Shown here: in pieces, positions 1 through 10,000 of the stretch | How positions within the stretch are numbered: position 1 is the stretch's first letter | Layout: every line of letters begins with the position of its first letter | Assembly: GCA_000993405.1 (NCBI GenBank) | Contig: LBWB01000010.1 | Span: forward strand, 1 to 32,068 | Source: Candidatus Woesebacteria bacterium GW2011_GWB1_39_12 | GTDB taxonomy: Bacteria; Patescibacteriota; Microgenomatia; UBA8517 | Reading direction: 5' to 3' | Length of the DNA: 32,068 nt | Translations under genes and position numbers: made by a program | Notes under the pieces: model-generated | The model's database searches: none | Told to the model about the DNA's origin: nothing | Seen by the model: only the letters and a program-made list of their open reading frames with translations

Positions 1-580
1 CTATTGGAAGTTGGATGGGAGCTGCATTTGCACCAAGGCGTTCATGAATGGATTTTATTGAGCCTTCAAAATCAGCGCCTATCAGATTTAATTTATTTAG
101 TACACAAATTCTTGGAACGTGGTATCTATCAGCTTGTCTCCAGACGGTTTCCGACTGGCTCTCCACTCCGGTTCTTCCGTCAAAAACCATAACTGCTCCG
201 TCCAATACGCGAAGAGATCTTTCAACTTCGGCGGTAAAATCAATGTGTCCGGGAGTATCGATAATATTTACTCTATAGTGACCGTTTTCGATGGCAGATC
301 CAGTTTGCAAGTCCCAGAAAGTCGTTATTGCGGCGGAAACAATGGTAATACCTCTTTCTCTCTCCTGTTCCATCCAGTCGGTAACGGTTGTTCCTTCGTC
401 AACTGACCCCAATTTATAAGTTTTTCCTGTTTCAAAAAGGATACGTTCTGTTGTTGTTGTTTTCCCGGCGTCAATATGAGCGATAATTCCGATATTTCGG
501 ATCTTTTCCATCGGAACATCACGGTCTTTTGTAACCGTCATGACCATTGCCGCTTTTTTCTTGGTTTGTTGTCCAGCCAT
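1..580 (-). CDS. fusA: Translation elongation factor G, N-terminal part (runs off the window start)
   Basis: Reverse-strand reading from ATG at 580 gives [80 protein letters not shown]...[53 protein letters not shown]-loop, RGITI and DTPGH are all present. The ORF is open to the edge and so is absent from the supplied track. Confidence 0.97.
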   Translation of the reverse strand, partial: MAGQQTKKKAAMVMTVTKDRDVPMEKIRNIGIIAHIDAGKTTTTERILFETGKTYKLGSVDEGTTVTDWMEQERERGITIVSAAITTFWDLQTGSAIENGHYRVNIIDTPGHIDFTAEVERSLRVLDGAVMVFDGRTGVESQSETVWRQADRYHVPRICVLNKLNLIGADFEGSIKSIHERLGANAAPIQLPI

Positions 581-587
581 AATTTAG

Positions 588-652
588 GGTAAAAGGTAAA
601 TGGTGAAAGGTGAAAGAAGTTTACTTTTAACTTTTACCTCTCGCCTTTTACC
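588..652. repeat. Heptad-organised inverted repeat upstream of fusA
   Basis: GGTAAAA GGTAAAT GGTGAAA GGTGAAA (588-615), 9-nt spacer, TTTTAAC TTTTACC TCTCGCC TTTTACC (625-652). Confidence 0.7.
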
Positions 653-779
653 TATTCTACATAATAAACTGCCTCCAAATGGAAGCAGCGTAATGAATTG
701 TACCAAAATGAAGCAGCCTGCACAATACTATTTTGAGCAAATGTATAAATTAGCAGAGAGTTCTAAATTTACTTTACCT

Positions 780-1007
780 TTATTTTTTAATTGCTTTTGA
801 TTTGGAATTGACAATCTCCATAACACCCTCATCCGTGCCATGAAATTTATTCCAATATTTCACACAAGTATTCCCTTCCCCATAATTTATGGCATCAATT
901 TCTAAAACACCCCTTCTACCTGCTCTATTATTCCTATCCCAGATTTCAACCCACTTTTCAAGTACTTCTTCTGGTATACCGCCCATTTCATTTGGATCAC
1001 TTTCCAT
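780..1007 (-). CDS. Hypothetical small protein (75 aa)
   Basis: ORF 8 nt downstream of the MazG-like gene on the same strand; no family recognised. Confidence 0.5.
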   Translation of the reverse strand: MESDPNEMGGIPEEVLEKWVEIWDRNNRAGRRGVLEIDAINYGEGNTCVKYWNKFHGTDEGVMEIVNSKSKAIKK

Positions 1008-1015
1008 TTAAAGTA

Positions 1016-1405
1016 TTAATATTTTCTCCCCTCGCGATAGCTCTTTTTTTGCGCTTTATAAAATTCATCATTATGCTTACCATTAAACATCTTCGCAGGA
1101 TATTTTTCTTCTAATTTTATGATTTTTGATTCAACTGCTTCTGCTAAATCAATCTTTGAATTTTTACAGAAGGTAATTAGATACCAATAAATATCTGCAA
1201 CTTCCGCCGTAATCTCATTCCAATTTTTAGGTTGAATCCCTTTGATACGCCTATCGCTTTCATCCCATTGAAAATGTTCCAGAAGCTCAGAAGCCTCAAT
1301 AACAATAGATTTGGCAAGATCGGAGGGTGCTTGTTTTATCCAACCATGCGCTTCATTAAATGCAAATATGTTTTCTGTAACTTTCTTAATAGCCCCTAGT
1401 CTCAT
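1016..1405 (-). CDS. MazG-like nucleotide pyrophosphohydrolase
   Basis: All-alpha NTP-PPase motifs: IVIEASELLEHFQW and EVADIYWYLI. Confidence 0.85.
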   Translation of the reverse strand: MRLGAIKKVTENIFAFNEAHGWIKQAPSDLAKSIVIEASELLEHFQWDESDRRIKGIQPKNWNEITAEVADIYWYLITFCKNSKIDLAEAVESKIIKLEEKYPAKMFNGKHNDEFYKAQKKSYREGRKY

Positions 1406-1448
1406 TATTTTTGTTTCCTTACATAAAGGAATAGTACTTCTTACTCTC

Positions 1449-1487
1449 TTGTGTAGTCAATACACAACAAGTATAATTTTTACACAA
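1449..1487 (+). promoter_or_regulatory. Sigma70-like promoter inside an operator-like repeat
   Basis: TTGTGTA (1449-1455), TACACAA (1461-1467), TACACAA (1481-1487). TATAAT at 1472-1477 with a TTGTGT -35 at 1449-1454 (17-bp spacer). ATG at 1487. Confidence 0.65.
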
Positions 1488-2080
1488 TGAAGGTATTTTT
1501 TGGTACTACAACCCTCCACTGGAGAGATTACAGGGATTACTACTTCTCAATACGAGACTATTTAAAAGAAATAGGCTGCGTTATACTGCAAGATTGGATT
1601 GACGAGGCTGATAGATTTTACGGAACTCCCTACAAAGATAGAAATATAGCGAAAATATTCAAAACGATAGTCAACGCAATCAATGAAACTAACGTAGTGG
1701 TTATCGAATATACAGTCCCTAACTTCAGCTCTTCACATCAAATTAACTATGCATTATTAAAGAAAAAGCCGACACTCGTCATGCGTTTAACCAAAGATAA
1801 CCCCCGCTTCAGCGACTCATATCTCGAAGCAATTCAGTCTCCCCACCTTACTTTACGAGATTATACAAAGGAAAACTATAAAGAAGTAATTGACGATTTC
1901 TTGGGAATTGTTGAAATTGGTCTTGGAAACCAACGCTATAATATTGTTCTAGAGAAAAAGCAAAAATACTACTTAGATTGGGCGTCAAATTACTATAAAA
2001 AATCACGATCCGAAATGATACGCGAACTTATTGATGGTAAAAGCGATAAAGATAAAAACTATAGAAGGTATCTTAAATAA
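1487..2080 (+). CDS. Nucleoside 2-deoxyribosyltransferase-like (Rossmann) domain fused to a C-terminal ribbon-helix-helix domain
   Basis: N-terminal VFFGTTT...NETNVVVIEYTVPNFSSSHQINYALLKKKPTLVM resembles the NDT fold. C-terminal RYNIVLEKKQKYYLDWASNYYKKSRSEMIRELIDGK matches an RHH strand-helix-helix pattern. Confidence 0.6.
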   Translation: MKVFFGTTTLHWRDYRDYYFSIRDYLKEIGCVILQDWIDEADRFYGTPYKDRNIAKIFKTIVNAINETNVVVIEYTVPNFSSSHQINYALLKKKPTLVMRLTKDNPRFSDSYLEAIQSPHLTLRDYTKENYKEVIDDFLGIVEIGLGNQRYNIVLEKKQKYYLDWASNYYKKSRSEMIRELIDGKSDKDKNYRRYLK

Positions 2081-2099
2081 AATTCCTGTAAGAGGAATT
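2081..2099 (-). terminator. Probable intrinsic terminator after rpsG
   Basis: AATTCCT-loop-AGGAATT perfect 7-bp stem, followed on the minus strand by TTATTT. Confidence 0.55.
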
Positions 2100-2109
2100 G
2101 AAAAATAAA

Positions 2110-2586
2110 TCACCATCTAAAATGCGCAAATGCTCTATTCGCTTCAGCGACTCTTTCCATTTCTTGGCGCTTTTTGACCGCTCCACCAATGCCTTCTGCA
2201 GCATCCATAATTTCGGCAGTCAACTTCTCTGCAAAAGTGTGGAATTCGCTATTTGAGCGGGCACGGGTCGCAAAAATGAGCCAGCGAATAGCCAGAGATT
2301 CTTTTCTCGGACCACGAACAGCCATCGGAACCTGGTATGCTGCTCCTCCGACCCGCCTTGGACGGACCTCCATAGAAGGCTTAATATTTTCCATTGCTTT
2401 TGAAAAAACCTTTATAGGATCCTCTCCTTTTTCTTTAATAAGATCAAAGGCTTTATAAATCTCTTTTTGGGCCACAGATTTTTTACCGTCGCGCATTGCA
2501 CGGTTTATCAGTTTTTCCACCAATCTATTTTTGTAGATTGGGTCGGGTTTTAATTCTTTTGGTCTTACTGATCCTCGTCTTGGCAT
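2110..2586 (-). CDS. rpsG: 30S ribosomal protein S7
   Basis: MPRRGSVRPKELKPDPIYKNRLVEKLINRAMRDGKKSVAQKEIY...VRPRRVGGAAYQVP typical S7. Confidence 0.97.
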   Translation of the reverse strand: MPRRGSVRPKELKPDPIYKNRLVEKLINRAMRDGKKSVAQKEIYKAFDLIKEKGEDPIKVFSKAMENIKPSMEVRPRRVGGAAYQVPMAVRGPRKESLAIRWLIFATRARSNSEFHTFAEKLTAEIMDAAEGIGGAVKKRQEMERVAEANRAFAHFRW

Positions 2587-2607
2587 CCTTCGACTCCTTT
2601 CAGTCGC

Positions 2608-2630
2608 TCAGGACAAGCATTTTGTCCTGA
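2608..2630. repeat. Perfect 9-bp hairpin between rpsL and rpsG
   Basis: TCAGGACAA GCATT TTGTCCTGA. Confidence 0.6.
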
Positions 2631-2641
2631 AATTGATAAAA

Positions 2642-3109
2642 TTAAGTACTTGCGGCAACAGGTTGTGCTTCAGTCGTTGCTGCAGCTGCCACTCGTTGAA
2701 CTCCTTCTTTCTTCGTACCATACTTACTCCTAGAACTTTTTCTGCCAACAACCCCTGTTGTGTCGTATTTACTTCTTATCACCTTATATTTAATTCCCGG
2801 AAGATCTTTAACGGTTCCACCACGAATCAAAACTATTGCGTGTTCTGCAAGCTCATGTCCTTCTCCTGGAATATAGGCCGTAACTTCCTGTTTATTGGAA
2901 AGCCTGACTCTTGCAACTTTTCTCAAAGCCGAGTTTGGCTTTCTTGGCGTCATCGTTCTGACCTGAAGAACAACTCCTCTTTTGGAGGGAGATGAATGTT
3001 CTCCAAATCTTCGGTCTTTGGCACTAAACCACCGCCTCAGAGCCGCCTTCTTGGTTTTTTTGACGATTCTTTTTCTTCCTTTACGAACAAGTTGAGCAAT
3101 GGTTGGCAT
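2642..3109 (-). CDS. rpsL: 30S ribosomal protein S12 with C-terminal extension
   Basis: [14 protein letters not shown]...[19 protein letters not shown]...[16 protein letters not shown]...SRSKYGTKK, then an Ala-rich tail. Confidence 0.97.
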   Translation of the reverse strand: MPTIAQLVRKGRKRIVKKTKKAALRRWFSAKDRRFGEHSSPSKRGVVLQVRTMTPRKPNSALRKVARVRLSNKQEVTAYIPGEGHELAEHAIVLIRGGTVKDLPGIKYKVIRSKYDTTGVVGRKSSRSKYGTKKEGVQRVAAAATTEAQPVAAST

Positions 3110-3133
3110 AAGTTTGGAAATTATATCTAAAAA

Positions 3134-6100
3134 TTAGATTTGAGACAACTGATCCGATCCCGACTCGGGTATTTTACCTCCAATATTTAGTCTTGCCCTA
3201 TCGGGTGTTACCGGTATAAGACGTCCTATAATTACATTTTCCTTCAAACCGTAAAGTTTATCCTCTTTTCCTAAAATTGCCGCAGTTGTAAGAACGTCGG
3301 TGGTCATTTGAAAAGATGCTGCAGAGAGCCAGGATTCCGTAAATAGAGCCCTTCTTGTTATTCCCAAAATTACCTGCTGAGCACTGGCCGGTTCCCCACC
3401 TGCAGCTAAAACTTTTTCGTTTTCCTCTTCAAATGTTGCCTTCTCTACAAGTTCTCCCGGAAGAAGCGGAGTATCACCGGAGGTTATAACCCTGACCTCA
3501 TCACTCATTTTTCTAACTATTACCTCAAAATGCTTGTCGTGAATCGGAATTCCCTGGCTTTCATAAACTCTTTGGATCTCGTTTACTAGATACTCTTGAG
3601 CGGCTCTTAATCCCTTAATTGAAAGGATCTCTCTTATATCCAACGATCCTTCAGCAAGTGGCGTCCCAGCTTCAAGAATATCTTTATCGGCTACAGCCAG
3701 TTTTACTGTTTTTGGAATTATATATTCTCTTTCCTCCTTGGGCTTGGTCTTTGCCGAAGTAATGACCAGTCTCCAACCTTCTTCTGAATCTCCAATCCTA
3801 ACTTTTCCCGAAATCTCCGCCAAAGGCGCCATAATTTTAGGAGTACGCGCTTCGATGAGTTCTTCAACTCTTGGCAAACCTTGAGTCACGTCAATTCCGA
3901 CAACTCCTCCCGAATGTTTTGTACGAAGAGTCAGCTGGGTTCCAGGTTCGCCTATAGACTGTGCAGCAATCACTCCGACCGGTGTTCCAAGTCCAACAAC
4001 TTCTTTATTGCTTAGATCCCATCCGTAGCATTTGGTACAGATACCATAACGGGACGCGCACATTATTGGCGAATAGACTAAAACTTCTTCAGCCTGCAAT
4101 TCATCAATTTGTTTGGCTTTTTCTTCATCGATTATCTCTCCCTTACCGACAATAACCTTTTCTTTTCCACCAACTTTTACTTTGATATCTTCTGCTGCAA
4201 ACCTTCCGTACACTTTCAAAGCAAACGAACGAGACCTACTTCCTCTCTTTAGCAAATAACCTTCTTTTGTTCCACAATCATCTGTTCTAACAATAACGTC
4301 GTGGGCAACATCCACAAGGCGCCTTGTAAGATAACCCGCATCGGCAGTCTTCAGGGCAGTGTCTGTCAAGCCCTTTCTAGCTCCACGAGAAGAGGTCACG
4401 TATTCAAATACTGAAAGTCCCTCTTTAAAGTTAGCTTTAATTGGAAGCTCGACAATTTTACCCAAAGGATCAACAACCAACCCCTGTATTGCGGCAAGTT
4501 GTTTCACTTGATCTCTTGAAACACGACCAACTTTTGCGTTACTGATTACTTTTATTGGATTCGTATCCTCTAGTAAATCCCAGGTCTTGTCTGCCAGTTC
4601 CTCGGTGGCTTCGATCCAAACCTGCTGGCTCAATCTCTTTTTCTCTTCAGAAGTTATAAGACCCTGAGTAAAGTTCTTCTCATGTTCTGATACCTGCTTA
4701 TCTGCTCTTCTTAGATATTCTTCCTTATCGGGAAGAATTTTTGAATCAAATATCCCATAAGAGAGCCCAGAGATTGTTCCTCCGTAAAATCCAAGATCCT
4801 TTATTGCATCAACCATTCTCATAACCGCCTCTTTATCAAGACTTGAGTATGCTTTTGTAAAAACTTCTTTAATCTTTGTAGAAGTCACTGCCTCGTTCAC
4901 AAAATCAAATCCGGTTGGCAAAACTTCATTGAAAAGAATTCTCCCTATACTTGTTGCGAGTAAATTTCCCTTAATTCTCACAGTAATATTTTGCCTCAAA
5001 GCGATCTTACCCACCTGATATGCAAGAAGTGCTTCCTCACTATCAGAAAAGGTTATTTCTGATTCCTTAATATTTGGGTCGATACTAGTAAGATAATAGA
5101 CTCCGAGCGCCATTTCTTTACTCGACGGCGTTGTTATTGGACTCCCATCAGCAGGTCTTAGGAGATTATGTTGTGGAAGCATTAAGTTTTTGGCTTCGTC
5201 AATGGCTTTTCTAGATAAGGGAACGTGTACAGCCATCTGATCACCGTCAAAATCTGCGTTAAATCCGCTACAAACCGCCGGATGAATTCTTATGGCAGAT
5301 CCCTCAATCAAAATCGGATAAAAAGCTTGGATACTTAGTTTATGAAGAGTTGGGGCTCTGTTCAAAATCACCGGATGATCTTTCGTAATTTCGTCTAAAA
5401 TATCAAATACTTCAGGGGGGCGTTTATCGAGCATGTTTTTGGCAGATTTTACATTCGGCGCAATACCTTTAGTTATCATCTCCCTAAGAACAAACGGCTT
5501 AAACATTTCAAGTGCCATATCTTTCGGAATTCCACACTGACTAAGTTTAAGGTCCGGACCGACTATGATTACTGAACGTCCTGAATAGTCAACTCTTTTA
5601 CCCAAGAGATTTTGTCTGAATCTACCCTGCTTGCCCCTAAGCATATCGGAAAGGCTTCTTAAGGGTTGCCTTCCACGACCTCGTCTGGTCGCCTTTCGTT
5701 GTGATGCGTCAATTAAAGAGTCAACAGACTCCTGAAGCATCCTTTTTTCGTTTCTAAGTATTATCTCTGGTGCCCCAAGTTCAATAAGATGTTTAAGTCT
5801 GTTGTTTCTGTTGATAACACGTCTATATAGATCGTTTAAATCGCTCGTTGCAAAACGCCCACCTGATAATTGAACCATAGGTCGCAAATCCGGCGGGAGA
5901 ACCGGAAGGACTTTAAGTACTACCCACGAAGGGTTAATCTTTGCCTTTCTCATTCCATCAACTATCTTTAATTGTTTTGTCAATTTTATATAACGGCTGG
6001 TCGTCCCCTTTGTCTCATCCAACTCTTTTTTCAGATTCACAGCTAATTCTTCTAAGTTAAGTTTTTCTATGGCGGAGGCAACTGCCTCGGCACCCATTTT

Positions 6101-6904
6101 CGCTTCAAAAAAGTCTGTAGCATCGTATTTTACTAACTCGTCAAATTCTTCCTCCGAAAGTATGACTAATGGTTTTAAGCCTTTTACTAGAAGTATTAAA
6201 TTTTCGAAAAGCTGTCTGGTTCTTTCTAAAGTCAGCTTTTCTTCTTCTTGTTGAGTCGTTTCTCTTTTACGAAGGTCGAGGTCGATCTCTGAAATGGTAA
6301 GTACCAGCTGCTCTTTATCTTTAATTTTTTTATTAACTTTTTTCTTCTCTTCATCTGACTTAGTTCTCAGTAATTTCCTTCTCTCTTCATAAAGTTGTTT
6401 TATTTCTTTTTCCCGCACATTGTAGGCTTCTTCCAATCTTATTACAGCACTTTTCTTACCCTTTTCGTCGACATTCAAAACTAAGTATCTTGCAAAGTAA
6501 ATGACTTGTTCAAGCGCTCTAGGAGCAACGTCCAAAAGAAGAGAAACTCTTGAAGGTGCTCCTTTGAAAAACCAAACATGAACTGCGGGTGAAGCAAGGC
6601 TAATATGTCCCATCCGTTCGCGTCTTACTCTAGATTGAGTAACTTCAACTCCACATTTGTCGCATATTACCCCTTTATATCGGATCCTTTTATACTTTCC
6701 ACAATAACATTCCCAGTCTTTTGTGGGCCCAAAAATCCTCTCGTCAAAAAGTCCGTCTTTCTCTGGCTTTAAAGTCCTGTAGTTTATTGTTTCGGGCTTT
6801 GTTATCTCACCTCGCGACCACTCACGAATGTCATCGGGCGATGCCAGACGAATAATCAAACTTTTAAAATCTGTTAAGTTTTTTAATCCTGATAAAGGCT
6901 CCAT
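3134..6904 (-). CDS. rpoC: DNA-directed RNA polymerase subunit beta'
   Basis: NADFDGDQM catalytic motif, N-terminal zinc-binding CYCGKYKRIRYKGVICDKCGVEV, GTPVGVIAAQSIGEPGTQLTLRT. Confidence 0.99.
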   Translation of the reverse strand: MEPLSGLKNLTDFKSLIIRLASPDDIREWSRGEITKPETINYRTLKPEKDGLFDERIFGPTKDWECYCGKYKRIRYKGVICDKCGVEVTQSRVRRERMGHISLASPAVHVWFFKGAPSRVSLLLDVAPRALEQVIYFARYLVLNVDEKGKKSAVIRLEEAYNVREKEIKQLYEERRKLLRTKSDEEKKKVNKKIKDKEQLVLTISEIDLDLRKRETTQQEEEKLTLERTRQLFENLILLVKGLKPLVILSEEEFDELVKYDATDFFEAKMGAEAVASAIEKLNLEELAVNLKKELDETKGTTSRYIKLTKQLKIVDGMRKAKINPSWVVLKVLPVLPPDLRPMVQLSGGRFATSDLNDLYRRVINRNNRLKHLIELGAPEIILRNEKRMLQESVDSLIDASQRKATRRGRGRQPLRSLSDMLRGKQGRFRQNLLGKRVDYSGRSVIIVGPDLKLSQCGIPKDMALEMFKPFVLREMITKGIAPNVKSAKNMLDKRPPEVFDILDEITKDHPVILNRAPTLHKLSIQAFYPILIEGSAIRIHPAVCSGFNADFDGDQMAVHVPLSRKAIDEAKNLMLPQHNLLRPADGSPITTPSSKEMALGVYYLTSIDPNIKESEITFSDSEEALLAYQVGKIALRQNITVRIKGNLLATSIGRILFNEVLPTGFDFVNEAVTSTKIKEVFTKAYSSLDKEAVMRMVDAIKDLGFYGGTISGLSYGIFDSKILPDKEEYLRRADKQVSEHEKNFTQGLITSEEKKRLSQQVWIEATEELADKTWDLLEDTNPIKVISNAKVGRVSRDQVKQLAAIQGLVVDPLGKIVELPIKANFKEGLSVFEYVTSSRGARKGLTDTALKTADAGYLTRRLVDVAHDVIVRTDDCGTKEGYLLKRGSRSRSFALKVYGRFAAEDIKVKVGGKEKVIVGKGEIIDEEKAKQIDELQAEEVLVYSPIMCASRYGICTKCYGWDLSNKEVVGLGTPVGVIAAQSIGEPGTQLTLRTKHSGGVVGIDVTQGLPRVEELIEARTPKIMAPLAEISGKVRIGDSEEGWRLVITSAKTKPKEEREYIIPKTVKLAVADKDILEAGTPLAEGSLDIREILSIKGLRAAQEYLVNEIQRVYESQGIPIHDKHFEVIVRKMSDEVRVITSGDTPLLPGELVEKATFEEENEKVLAAGGEPASAQQVILGITRRALFTESWLSAASFQMTTDVLTTAAILGKEDKLYGLKENVIIGRLIPVTPDRARLNIGGKIPESGSDQLSQI

Positions 6905-7009
6905 AGTCTAAAATTTCAAATTTCTAATTACTAATTTTTAATGAATATGTATTTATCAAATTATTTAATTAAAAATTCAATTAAAATTGAAAATTAAGCA
7001 AATAAAAAT

Positions 7010-10000
7010 TTAACTTACCGTTTCCTCTATCTCTATCGGTCCTTGGTCGGCAACTAATTCCTGCGTTGCGACAACTTCAGCTCCAGCAACCTTCGCCAGC
7101 TCCTGTGCTTGAGGCAGATCTTCTTCCTCGGTCTCTTTATAAACCCCACCTTTAGTATTAATTGCAAGACCTAAAGAATTAAGTTCCCTAACTAAAACTT
7201 TAAAGCTCTCAGGAATCGTCGCTTCAGGAATATCAACTCCCTTTACTATAGCCTCAAAAGCTCTCGCCCTTCCTACAATATCGTCGGACTTTATAGTCAA
7301 CATTTCCTGCAAAATATATGCAGCTCGATGTGCCTCCAGTCCCCAAACCTCCATTTCCCCAAGACGTTGACCTCCCATTTGGGCTTTCCCACCCAAAGGT
7401 TGCTGTGTAACCAACGAATAAGGACCGGTCGAGCGGGCGTGGGTCTTATCCTCAACCATGTGCTTCAACTTCAAGATATAACCAACCCCAACGACCGTAT
7501 CTTCTTTAAAAGCTTCACCGGTTTTTCCGTCAAAAAGTCTTGTCTTTCCGTTTAAGGGAAGACCAGCGCTCTTAAGCTCTTCAATAATCAAATCTTCGGG
7601 GACTCGTTCAAAAACCGGAATGGCTGCCTTCTCACCAGTTTTTGACAAGGCCCAACCCAGATGCGCCTCCAAAAGCTGCCCAAGATTCATTCGAGCAAGG
7701 ACTGATAGAGGAGAAATTATGATATCAACAGGAGTTCCGTCTGCCATGTAGGGCATGTCAGCGCCTGGTAATATTTTTGCAATAACTCCTTTATTTCCAT
7801 GACGACCGGCAATTTTGTCTCCAACTGCAATTTTTCTCATCTGAGCAACCTTGACAATAACTCTTTTTAGAACTCCTGGTCCCAACTCATCTCCCTTATC
7901 TCTATCTAAAATAGAAACATCGACAACTATTCCCCTCTCGCCGTGGGGAACTCTTAAGGAAGTATCTCTTACTTCTCTTGCCTTCTCGCCAAATATAGCT
8001 CGTAGCAAGCGTTCCTCTGCTGTGAGTTCTGTTTCTCCTTTGGGAGCAATTTTGCCTACCAAAATGTCGTTGGGACCAACCTCTGCACCATTTACAACAA
8101 TGCCATCCTCGGCTAGGTTGGCAAGATCAGTCTCAGCTACATTTGGGATGTCACGGGTTAATTCTTCCTGTCCTAATTTGGTATCAACGACGTCGGCTTC
8201 ATATTCTTCTATGTGAATAGAGGAGAGGAGATCCTCTTTTACAACTCTATCTGAGATAACTATTGCATCTTCGAAACCATAACCCTCAAAAGAGCAATAA
8301 GCTATAATGAGATTTCTTCCCAAAGCAAGTTCACTGTTATGAACAGCCGGACCGTCTGCAAGAAGTTCGCCCTTCTTGACTTTTTCCCCGAGAGAAACAA
8401 TAACTTTCTGATTATAACAAGTTGAGTTTGCGGTTCTTTTAAACTTCGTAAGATAATAAGTTATCTTTTTCCCTCCTTCAGAAATCTCAATATCATCTGG
8501 GTTTTTAAACTCATGTAGATCAATCGGTTTCTTCACGCTCATTTCTACCTTTTCGGCGTCAACATAGGTTATTTCGCCATCAGTTAGTGCTTTAACAAAT
8601 CTACCCATTCCCTCGGCAATACTTTTTTCCATACCCGTACCAACCAAAGGTGATTCAGGAGAAATCAACGGGACTGCTTGACATTGCATATTTGCGCCCA
8701 TAAGAGCACGGTTTCCATGGTCATGCGAAAGGAATGGAATAAGAGAGGATGAAGCACCTACTACTTGCTTCGGAGTAATATCAACAAGATCAATAAGTTC
8801 AACCAATCCTTCAGTAACCGTCCCTTTGTGTCTAAACGGAACCCTAGCGTCCTTTATATATCCTCGAGAATCAATATTAAGATTGGAATGAGTGATGTAA
8901 TAATCCTCTTCGTCATCTGCGGAAAGATAGATAATGTCATCACTTATCTTTACGCTAATCTTTCCATTTTTCTTAATCTTTTCGACTTTTCTATACGGCG
9001 CCTCAATAAAACCGTACTCATTAACGCGAGAATATAGGGCAAGATATGTAACAAGACCGATATTAGGACCTTCTGGAGTTCTTACCGGATCAATCCTTCC
9101 ATACTGGGAAGAGTTGACGTCTCGGATAGAGAATGAGGCTCTCTCACGGTTTATTCCTCCGGGTCCCAAAACAGAAACGCGCCTTAGATTGTCTATTTCA
9201 GAAAGTGGATTTGTGTCATCCAAAATTGTCGATAGTTGATTGGAGCGGAAGAACTCATTTAGAGCTGCTATCAAAGGGCGGGCGTTAATAAGATTGGCTG
9301 GAAGCGGCTTATCATCGGGGGAAATCAAACTCATTTTTTCTTTTACCGACCGTTCTAAGCGTAAAAGACCAACTCTAAAAGCATTGGTAGCGACAAGCTC
9401 TCCAACGCGCCTCAGGCGTCTATTAGCCAAGTGATCAATGTCATCCACTCTTCCTTTGCCATTTTGTAAACTTATAATGTAAGAGATCGTAGCTACTATA
9501 TCTTGGCGGGCCAAAACCCAATTGGCCTTTTCATTTGCAAGACTTAAACCAAGTCTTTTATTTATCTTGAAACGTCCCACCTTTCCCAAATCGTATCTTC
9601 TGGGATCAAAAAAAAGTCCTTCAAAAAGGGCTTGTGCATTTTCTAAAAGAGACGGCTCTCCGGGCCTCATCTTTCGATAAATTTCAAGAAGCGCATCCTC
9701 CCGGGATTTTGCAGGGTCCTTTTCTAAAGTTGAGGCTATGTACTTATGATGTTCATCTATGTCTACATCTTTAAAAAGATTGATAAGCTCTTCGTCAGAT
9801 TCAACACCCATTGCCCTTAAGAGTGCGGAAGCAACAACTTTTCTTCTTCTGTCAATGCGGGCTGAGATAACATCATTCCTGTCGAGCTCAAATTCAAGCC
9901 AAGAACCACGCATAGGCCGCACTTCTGCGAAGTGGAGCATACGACCGCTTGAGGCATCGAGATCACCGGAAAAGTATACTCCCGGGCTTCTTACAACTTG

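Noticed and set aside
325-522. 65-aa minus-strand ORF
   Set aside because: Out of frame with fusA, which covers the region with clear EF-G motifs.
2174-2995. Plus-strand ORFs opposite rpsG and rpsL
   Set aside because: Antisense to ribosomal protein genes; no independent support.
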